Shown here in pieces: positions 56,552 through 64,000 of a DNA stretch of 64,000 nt. The position numbers were made by a program, and so were the translations under genes. The DNA is from Amoebophrya sp. A120. Lineage: Eukaryota; Sar; Dinophyceae; Syndiniales; Amoebophryaceae. Where the stretch lies: contig CAJINV010000024.1 in assembly GCA_905178155.1 (NCBI GenBank), forward strand, positions 1 through 64,000. The letters are read 5' to 3'. The notes beneath the pieces were generated by a model. The model made no database searches. It had not been told where the DNA came from and worked only from the letters and a program-made list of their open reading frames with translations. Every line of letters starts with the position of its first letter. The stretch's first letter is position 1.

Positions 56552-58585
56552 TGGTACGCACTCTCTTCAAGGTTTTTGCGTATTTCGGTCCTGGTAAATG
56601 TTTTAACATCCGGGGAAATTACTCGTCGCTACTGCTTCTGCATGTTGCAAGCGGTACGCATTTTCCTTGATCTTTCTTCGTAGTCCGCCCCGGGAGAGAA
56701 AGAAATCTTCTGGGCTAATTACTTCCTCTGACTGCTTCCCGCTATCTTGTTCTGGTACGCATTTTCTTCAAGGTTTTTGCGTAGTCCGCTCCTGGTAAAG
56801 GTTGCAGCTGCCGGGGAAATTAGTCGTAGCTATTGCTTCTGCATGTTGCAAGCGGTACGCATTTTCCTGGGTCTTTCTTCGTAGTCCGCCCCGGGAGAGA
56901 AAGAAATCTTCTGGGCTAATTACTTGCTCTGACTGCTTCCCGCTATCTTGTTCTGGTACGCATTTTCTTCAAGGTTTTTGCGTAGTCCGCTCCTGGTAAA
57001 GGTTGCAGCTGCCGGGGAAATTAGTCGTAGCTATTGCTTCTGCATGTTGCAAGCGGTACGCATTTTCCTGGGTCTTTCTTCGTAGTCCGCCCCGGGAGAG
57101 AAAGAAATCTTCTGGGCTAATTACTTGCTCTGACTGCTTCCCGCTATCTTGTTCTGGTACGCATTTTCTTCAAGGTTTTTGCGTAGTCCGCTCCTGGTAA
57201 AGGTTGCAGCTGCCGGGGAAATTAGTCGTAGCTATTGCTTCTGCATGTTGCAAGCGGTACGCATTTTCCTGGGTCTTTCTTCGTAGTCCGCCCCGGGAGA
57301 GAAAGAAATCTTCTGGGCTAATTACTTGCTCTGACTGCTTCCCGCTATCTTGTTCTGGTACGCATTTTCTTCAAGGTTTTTGCGTAGTCCGCTCCTGGTA
57401 AAGGTTGCAGCTGCCGGGGAAATTAGTCGTAGCTATTGCTTCTGCATGTTGCAAGCGGTACGCATTTTCCTGGGTCTTTCTTCGTAGTCCGCCCCGGGAG
57501 AGAAAGAAATCTTCTGGGCTAATTACTTGCTCTGGCTGCTTCCTGCTGTCTTCTTCTGGTACGCATTTTCTTCAAGGTTTTTGCGTAGTCCGCCCCTGGT
57601 AAGTGTTGCAGCTTCCGGGGAAATTACTCGTCGCTACTGCTTCTGCATGTTGCATGTGGTGCGCTTTATTCTTTATCTTCCTTCGCAGTCCGCTCCGGGA
57701 GAGAAAGAAGTCTTCTGGGCTAATTACTTGCTTTGACTGCTTCCCGCTATCTTCTTCCGGTACGCATTTTCTTCAAGGTTTTTGCGTAGTCCGCTCCTGG
57801 TAAAAGTTGCAGCTGCCGGGCAAATTACTCGTAGCGACTGCTTTTGCATATCGCCTGTGGTGCGCATTATTCTTGACCTTCCTTCGCAGTCCGCTCCGGG
57901 AGAGAAAGAAACCTTCTGGGCTAATTACTTGCTCTGACTGGTTCCCGCTATCTTCTTCCGGTACGCATTTTCTTCAAGGTTTTTGCGTAGTCCGCTCCTG
58001 GTAAAAGTTGCAGCTGCCGGGCAAATTACTCGTAGGGACTGCTTCTGCATGTTGCCTGTGGTGCGCATTATTCTTGATCTCCCTCCGCAGTCCGCTCCGG
58101 GAGAGAAAGAAATCCTCTGGGCTAATTACTTGCTTTGACTGCTTCCCGCTATCTTCTTCCGGTACACATTTTCTTCAAGGTTTCTGCGTAGTCCGTTCCT
58201 GGTAAAAGTTGCAGCTGCCGGGCAAATTACTCGTAGCGACTGCTTCTGCATGTTGCATGTGGTGCGCATTATTCTTGATCTTCCTTCGCAGTCCGCTCCG
58301 GGAGACAAAGAAATCTTCTGGGCTAATTTATTACTTGCTTTGACTGCTTCCCGCTATCTTGTTCCGGTACGCATTTTCTTCAAACTTTTTGCGTAGTCCG
58401 CTCCTGGTAAAGGTTGCAGCTGTCGGGCAAATTACTCGTAGAGACTGCTTCTGCATGTTGGATGTGGTGCGCATTATTCTTGATCTTCCTCCGCAATCCG
58501 CCCCGGGAGAGAAAGAAACCCTCTTGGCTAATTACTTGCTTTGACTGCTTCCCGCTATCTTCTCCTGGTGCGCATTTTCTTCAAT
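56552..58585. repeat. 201-bp dimeric tandem repeat, about 10 copies
   Basis: GGTACGCATTTTCTTCAAGG recurs about every 201 bp from 56,552. Each unit is two related ~100-bp halves: GGTACGCATTTTCTTCAAGG with GTAGTCCGCTCCTGG, and GGTACGCATTTTCCTGGGTC with GTAGTCCGCCCCGGG. Units between 56,754 and 57,540 are virtually identical; later ones diverge. Each unit carries the same 65-codon plus-strand open frame, which I treat as incidental. Confidence 0.93.
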
Positions 58586-59736
58586 AATTCGCTCAACATC
58601 GCACTGCCCCGCTATCTTTTGCAGGTACGTACTTACCGGTAGCTTCTGGAACTATCAATATGCGGAGAGCCACTTCTCGGACGCAGCAACTAACGTGCCT
58701 CACAACTCGGAATTCGTGCGTATCGGTTTCAAATAGAATCACAAGTAAATTCGTTGTACAACACTGATTCTCTTTGACACGCAGCCGTGCTTTAGAAGTG
58801 AACAAACGCTTGACGAGGTACTATATTAAGTTCGTTCAACAGATGCCGGCCAACACAGATCTTTCGTGCGCATAAGAGCTTCATCATGCTCGTCGATTGA
58901 CGAAGGACGAAGAACACGGGACACAGAAGTAAAGGAAATTTCTTCCTTCCAACTGCGGTGGTGTTGGGAGGAAGTCGGCTATCGCTCTATGCATGTTGAT
59001 GCACGTTCTGTCTCTGTGCAATTTGAATGTGATCAACGTTTGGACGTACACGGAGCACAACATTCATGAACCAACCTTGATTATGTGCAAAGCTCCTAGG
59101 ACAAGAAGAGCATGGTCAAAACAATCTCCACCATATTCGTTAGATGTGGGCCTTCTGCAGGGCCTGAGAGAAGCTCATCACTTGCAGCTCGAATTTGAAT
59201 ATACCATAGACCACGGCGAGTGGGTACTACTACTCGCGCAAAATAATTTGTAAGTAAAGACTATTTCTTTTCGGACTTTAAACAATACTTAGCATGGCCA
59301 CGGATGGTCTAAGTGACCAGCAGCAGCTGAGTAGAAACGTCTCGCGTTCGTGAGGACTACTGGATGGAGCACATCATTATCCGAGATTGAAACATGAGTG
59401 ATTATTATCTTACAGTGGCACTATGGTGGTCCAATAGTTGTGCTGTCAGTGAGCTTTGATCTGTAGTACGAAAAAGGCGCTTTCGTGCTTGTCTTTTCTG
59501 GCCCTTTCCTCCCGGACACGCAGGTGGTATCGTACGGAAAAAACATCCTGGTCAAGGTCGGCTAACTAACGGCAGCATCCGTTTTTTTGTTTTATTTTTC
59601 TTTCCCAAGCACAGCGATTTTCGTGTGAAGCCCTTAATTATGAACGATGTTGGTACGTTTGTGAGGTCGACGACGCGCCACCAACACACGATAAATGATG
59701 CATCGGCTTTTCTCTCTCGACTTGACCATGGATATT
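58586..59736. other. About 1.15 kb with no supported feature
   Basis: Short frames on both strands (58,593-58,805 minus; 58,866-59,253 plus) with no family match or splice support. No introner ends or tandem repeats seen. Confidence 0.4.
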
Positions 59737-60038
59737 TCAATCCTCTTCGCCTTCCTTGTCCGCCTCGCCGCCCACCTCCTCCGGTTCCGTTTTTTCGGAA
59801 TCCTCCAGTTCCTGCTATCACACGCAAACCTACTCGTGCCGTGCAATCAAATCTTTTGGTCACAGTCACAACAGAAAGCAAAATTTAAATTACGGTCTAG
59901 AAATATGAAACAAAATCCTACTGCGGAGTCATTGCAAACTCTCACCTTGTATGGTTGTACTGCATTATTTACGTACGATAGCTCTTCGTGTTCGTCTGCG
60001 CCGTCCTCTGGTTTGGCATCCAGCCACCTGCTCACCTC
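59737..60038 (-). CDS. C-terminal two exons of an acidic protein, 5' end unresolved
   Basis: Exon 60,038-59,946 (RWLDAKPEDGADEHEELS, after an AATAAG acceptor) ends at a GTGAGAG donor. A 131-bp GT-AG intron follows, and exon 59,814-59,737 encodes a very acidic tail (ELEDSEKTEPEEVGGEADKE) to a TGA. Phases agree. Upstream exons may lie in 60,040-60,320 but I could not define them. Family not recognised. Confidence 0.45.
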
Positions 60039-60626
60039 CTTATTTGCCTTCGGAAGAGAATCCAGGAACTACAAAAAAGGGTTTGCTAGCTTCCGAGGAT
60101 GCAACTATTACTTCCACACGAAAACTGCCTGTCGCGCAACGGCACCTGCGTTTGCCGTTCAAAGCTGAACAAACAGACAAAGACGCAGTTGTTTTACATG
60201 CAACTATTGTAGTTCTGCTATGGTATCCATATCCTACCATCAACCTACGAGTACACCCTGGATACACTTGGAAATTCTGCCGTGCAGCGGCTTCTGCTCC
60301 GTTCCCTTTTCCCGGACCTTAAGAATTTGAGGCAGATCAAAGTCGTGTAATTGTTGCATGAAAAAGGAAACCATACGAGCCACAATAGCAAAAGGAAATT
60401 TTTGATGAGCGCTTTTATGTAATTGCGCTGCTACAGATTCTAGTACGAACGTTGTCGGTGGCGGAGAATGTTGCTACATTGATTGTAACAAGGAAAGGTG
60501 CGGAGCACAATTTTTGGTTCTTGTAAAGTGCGCCACGAAACCAGTATCTATCAGAACTTGCTCCAAAGAAACAAAAGCCAGTGAACTTCTATGAGACCCC
60601 GTTCTAAATTGCACCCAGGCCACAAT

Positions 60627-60879
60627 TATCAACTGCAAAAATGTCTGGGTCTGGAAGAATTCATGTTTGTCATGCTTGTCTGGCATGGCTCTTTAAATCT
60701 GTCATGCACGTTACCCAAGAGCTCCGTTTTTCTGTAATGCAGAAGCGCAGTTTGTCATGCAGAATAGGCAACACCTAGGAGCTCAGAAACTTGTCATGCT
60801 GAGCCAGCATTTGTAGCCTCATCATGAGAGGCCACCCAGCATCACAAGTTTCCAGACCCAGACATTTTTACTTTTGATA
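60627..60879. mobile_element. Introner, family F1, 253 bp
   Basis: TATCAACTGCAAAAATG then TCTGGGTCTGGAAG pairs with TTCCAGACCCAGACATTT then TTACTTTTGATA. Flanks ACAAT and GCAAT. Lies downstream of the stop of the Lys/Ala-rich gene; its interior is very close to the kinase-gene element at 36,031. Confidence 0.92.
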
Positions 60880-60936
60880 GCAATCAGTTCTAGTCGAAGA
60901 AGACCACGATATGGAAAATATGCAAAGACGACCCTG

Positions 60937-61191
60937 GATCAATTGCAAACATGTCTGGGTCTGAAAACTTTGATGCTGAATTGCGGATGATTGAAGCCCG
61001 TGCCCTGTGAGCCAGGCGTGCCAAGTTTTCGAGACGCCCTCTTATGCCTAGCACGCACTACAAATTGTGTTTTTGCATGACAAAGGAATTTCGGAATTTC
61101 TGCTTTGCTGGACATTTCGGTTCCAGGAATACAACAAACGCATTTGCAAATTCCATTCTTCCACCAGACCCAGACATGTGTGCAACGCATA
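60937..61191. mobile_element. Introner, family F1, 255 bp
   Basis: GATCAATTGCAAACATG then TCTGGGTCTGAAA pairs with CCAGACCCAGACATGTG to CGCATA. Flanks CCCTG and CCGTG. Begins 25 bp past the stop codon at 61,216, so it may sit in a 3' UTR or an unrecognised exon set. Confidence 0.88.
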
Positions 61192-61215
61192 CCGTGGATC
61201 ATCTATCAGGCTGCA

Positions 61216-62022
61216 TCACAGAATGGCATCAGCCACAAGCGAAACTGTGAACTCCTTCGTGCACCCGTTGATACACATGGCACCGGCTCCTACGATGAAA
61301 ACCGCGATGGCAGCGATTGCGAGGTGGTACGCACTGCACGTGATGTTGGTGTCAGCACCTTTGTTGTAATTTATGTAATTTATTCGTTTTTGCCGAGTTC
61401 GCATAAGCACAACGCCTCACGACTTGGCGCCGTAGCCTTGATACCATGTTGAAGACACTACATGTTGTTAGTTTAGAACAGAAGAGGAAAACAGTGATGC
61501 GTATTTTTGGTTTTGATTCTGACCTGTTTGTGCTTCCAGGTCGTCGTCCCCGAGTTCCTTGGCCTCGATGCCATGGTTGTCGTTGCTACCCGTGGCGGAC
61601 TGGTTGCGCTTTTTTGAGATAGCCTTGTCGGTACTACCCTTTGATGTGGATGTCGATTTCTTCATGGAAGTACTCTTCGCACCCCCTGACTGCTCTGAAA
61701 CCGCTACTATACCGTTCTGGATTTTCGCCGCTGTCGTGGGAGCAGTTACTTGCCTCGCGGCTGCTTTCATCGCAGTTGTGACTTTCGTAGCCGTGTTCTT
61801 TATTGCTGCTATTGCCGGGGCAGATATTTTTGTACCGGCTGTTTTCATCGCGGCCGTGACCTTCGTGGCCGTCTTCTTCATAGTTTCTTTTGCGGGGGCA
61901 GTTACTTGTTTCGCAGCCTTCTTCACCTCATCCGCCCCGCGTTTGATTGCTTTTGCGAGGGTCTCCTTCGCTGTAGCTGCTTTGACGCCCGGCGACATTT
62001 TCATCACGACGGCTTTCATCAT
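61216..62022 (-). CDS. Lysine/alanine-rich protein with C-terminal membrane segment, 213 aa
   Basis: Start ATG-ATG at 62,022. Exon 1 62,022-61,524, GT donor GTCAGA, 165-bp intron ending AAAG, exon 2 61,358-61,216. Total 214 codons with stop, phases consistent. The N-terminal ~110 residues are degenerate repeats of the type TKVTAAMKTA and KKAAKQVTAPAKE, reminiscent of histone H1-like and other basic dinoflagellate chromatin proteins. A serine/lysine region and an acidic patch follow. Exon 2 is mostly one hydrophobic helix (HLAIAAIAVFIVGAGAM, about residues 175-196). A basic repeat domain on a tail anchor is unusual: it could tether chromatin to the nuclear envelope, or be an unrelated membrane protein. 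That role is inference. Confidence 0.7.
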
Positions 62023-62211
62023 TTCTATCCAATGGAAAAATGAAAATCTTGCGGCAAGTGAAAACAAGCATGTCCACATAAAACCCGAAGCAGGCGAATC
62101 ATGGGTCGGCTGCAGTGTAGTTGGGTGACTAAGCATGCGTATTGGCTAACACGACGTTCGCGAAACAAGTCGGTTTGGTATATCTTTAAGACACGGCAAA
62201 CAGAGTTTTTT

Positions 62212-62400
62212 TCATTGGATAACTTTCTTCATGGCTGTTGTAGCTTGTGCTCCTTTTACTTTCATCGGCGTTTTTTTTCCGGCATCGGAGGTTGCGCTGC
62301 GGTCTTTCTTCGCGGCACGACGTTCTCTGTCTCGCTTCTGTTCTGCCGTTGGGCGACCTTTGCTTCGCGGCCGACCGGGACCTTTACCGGACCGCGCCAT
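62212..62400 (-). CDS. Small basic AT-hook-like protein, 62 aa
   Basis: Single exon, ATG 62,400, stop at 62,212. The segment GPGRPRSKGRP resembles an AT-hook (GRP core with flanking basic residues), which binds the minor groove of AT-rich DNA. The rest is Lys/Arg-rich (RDRERRAAKK) and ends with an MKVKG/AMKK stretch like dinoflagellate basic nuclear proteins. The stop lies about 190 bp upstream of the next gene's start on the same strand. A 202-codon plus-strand frame overlaps it; composition favours the minus strand. Confidence 0.6.
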   Translation of the reverse strand: MARSGKGPGRPRSKGRPTAEQKRDRERRAAKKDRSATSDAGKKTPMKVKGAQATTAMKKVIQ

Positions 62401-63208
62401 CTTGATCAATGCTACTGTCGGATATGGAGGCTCAGCTCACTATATTAGAACTACTGTGGGCTTGCGTGCGTCCTCTAGTAGAGGTTTAGGTTCTGCTTTT
62501 GCACACATGCTCACACACTACTTTTTGTTTCCACTCTCCAAGCAAGTAAGCTTCATCCCTCCCGTTTACAATTTCGTTTGCGCTGACAGACTCTCTCATG
62601 CTGCCACATCATCTCTACTAGAAGCGCTGCCAAAGCAAAACGAAAGCCCTGGAGGCCTCACAAAAGAGTCGCACTTCAGGAGAAAATCGGCTTCTTCATC
62701 CTCGGGGACCGCAGGAAGGCGCACGAACAACATTGAACCATCGTTCCTCTTCGAACAGGGGTGCTTCGCACGAGAGATGCGCGTTCGCGAGCCCAGGCAG
62801 AAAGTCGCAGTTGCTTTTTCTTTTTGTCAGAAGTTTTAGCAAATTTTACCGTTGAATACAGTCAAAGTTCGTTTCAGAAAATCCAAATTTGTAGTAACAC
62901 CCATCACTCGGTATCTTTGTCAACGGTATTGCGGAGTTTGTTAAGCGACTACGCTGGTTGAGTCGTGGCATTTTTATTTTTTTCCCCGAGATTTAAAAGT
63001 GAACCTGAACGCCTAAGCAGAAAACATTACAAATAAAATTACACCTAATCATACAATAAGGTCGTAAAGCTACTTCGGGTTTGATCCAGAGGCAGACCTC
63101 CTCCGACAAGGACTCGATACTTATTGATTGAGATGAAGTTTAGGTTTGTTTCCCGTGACAGTTTCACCACACACTGCCGCGACCGTGTTGAGAAGTACTG
63201 CTTCACCA
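62401..63208. other. About 0.8 kb with no supported feature
   Basis: Between the small AT-hook gene and the partial membrane-protein gene. No introner ends, tandem repeats or convincing exons seen. Confidence 0.4.
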
Positions 63209-64000
63209 CTACGCCTCGCCTCCCGGCGAGCTCGATCCTTGCAGACCCGCTGTGCTTTTCGGCGGCGTTCGATGTTCGGACTCTTCGGACGTAGAAACCT
63301 CCTCGACGCGGGGGGCGGAGAACTCATTTTCGATCGCTGCTACCAGCGCCAGCTTGCCGACGTCGTCGCCGGCTAGTCCCCGTGCCAAAGCGTACATCTG
63401 CTTTTTTAATTCCTGCATGGCGAGGCGCTGCATATTCACGGGCGGCTTTTTCGACGATGTTTTTCTCTTGCGCTTGCTCGGCGTGACGCTAGGGTTGTCC
63501 TCACGCTGGGCAGTAGTATTGGCAGCGGGGCGGGTTTTAGCTGCGTGGTCAGTGGTGTTGCCGTGCTGCAGTGGGCTTGCAGTCGTGTTCCCTCCGCCCA
63601 AGCTTGTGTTCACTCCAGTGGCCCAATTTTCACAGCGGCTTCGGCTGGGCGCGTCGCAGGCGGCGAACCCGTACTGGGATCCGGGGACGCCGAAATCGCA
63701 CACCGTCCCTGCTGCGAACTTGATTGCCAGGCCGTACAGCAGGGTCGATAGGACAACACCGAGCAAGCCTCCGCAGAGGACGAGACAACAGTCTTTTCCG
63801 TTCCATCCTGTTCGCCCGACCGTTCTCCGGCAGGGAACTTCATCTAGGGAAGCGGGAGTAGTTCTCGTTGCGCTGCGCAGCTCGTACTTGTTGTCGTCGC
63901 GTGGTGGTTTCGCTGCGATCGCAGTTGTTTTTGAGTTGCTCGGCTTCGTCGTCGCGGCCTCGATCCATTCTCCCGCTTCCTTCTCCGTGCCGCCAGATGC
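63209..64000 (-). CDS. Membrane protein, partial, 5' end outside window
   Basis: Open from the window edge to stop at 63,209 (263 codons visible). A hydrophobic helix lies at visible residues about 70-97 (LVLCGGLLGVVLSTLLYGLA). A Cys-containing region with several NTT/NTS-type sites follows (candidate N-glycosylation if lumenal), then a basic stretch (PSKRKRKTSSKK) and a helical end with LALVAAIENEF. A VAAIENEV motif also occurs in the exon at 21,682-22,290, possibly by chance. Family not recognised. Confidence 0.65.
   Translation of the reverse strand, partial: ASGGTEKEAGEWIEAATTKPSNSKTTAIAAKPPRDDNKYELRSATRTTPASLDEVPCRRTVGRTGWNGKDCCLVLCGGLLGVVLSTLLYGLAIKFAAGTVCDFGVPGSQYGFAACDAPSRSRCENWATGVNTSLGGGNTTASPLQHGNTTDHAAKTRPAANTTAQREDNPSVTPSKRKRKTSSKKPPVNMQRLAMQELKKQMYALARGLAGDDVGKLALVAAIENEFSAPRVEEVSTSEESEHRTPPKSTAGLQGSSSPGGEA

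Noticed and set aside
56802-58205. Series of identical 65-codon plus-strand frames
   Set aside because: One per 201-bp satellite unit; explained by the repeat, no coding evidence.
62231-62839. Plus-strand frame of 202 codons with an ATG
   Set aside because: Overlaps the small basic AT-hook gene; its first third is that gene's antisense and the rest has no recognisable protein features.

Overview
This window is nuclear DNA of a dinoflagellate, most likely a syndinian parasite of the Amoebophrya type. The evidence is: a copy of the dinoflagellate spliced leader (50,419-50,439); every supported gene on the minus strand over 64 kb; spliced genes; small basic lysine-rich or AT-hook proteins; and dozens of transposon-like introns (introners). 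The genus is inference. There is no bacterial operon structure, and I see no rRNA, tRNA or CRISPR array.

Layout, left to right. 1-16,666 (-): a large gene with a Mediator subunit 31 (MED31/SOH1) domain, cut by 15 introners. One of these introns runs 2,087-12,200 (10.1 kb). Its terminal inverted repeats and 5-bp target duplication are intact, and it holds two arrays of a 132-bp palindromic satellite, a 1,257-bp inverted-repeat transposon inserted in the satellite, and a foldback element. 18,773-21,298 (-): a one-TM coiled-coil protein. About 21,682-24,371 (-): a secreted-type unknown gene. 25,761-27,711 and 28,972-31,059 (-): two paralogues of an unrecognised family. 31,257-39,212 (-): an MPS1/TTK-like kinase read continuously into a third family member. 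43,491-55,599 (-): a 20-exon gene with an N-terminal HicA-like domain and C-terminal ankyrin-like repeats, cut by 19 introners, one of which carries a spliced-leader-tagged retroposed insert. 56,552-58,585: a 201-bp satellite. 59,737-64,000 (-): a short acidic-tailed gene, a lysine/alanine-rich gene with a C-terminal membrane segment, a small AT-hook protein, and a membrane protein running off the window.

The main result is the introner system. I count 38 elements in seven terminal-repeat families. Most begin TATC or TATG, end GATA or CATA, and have a 5-bp target duplication (perfect or 4/5). In the MED31 gene I checked 14 exon junctions. At 13, deleting the element plus one 5-bp copy keeps the frame open; at the other (the single F7 element, no duplication found) deleting the element alone does. 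The same holds at the two introner junctions of the kinase gene and the one I checked in the HicA/ankyrin gene. The element ends carry no GT-AG. Neighbouring genes have only ordinary GT-AG introns, so introners saturate some genes and spare others.
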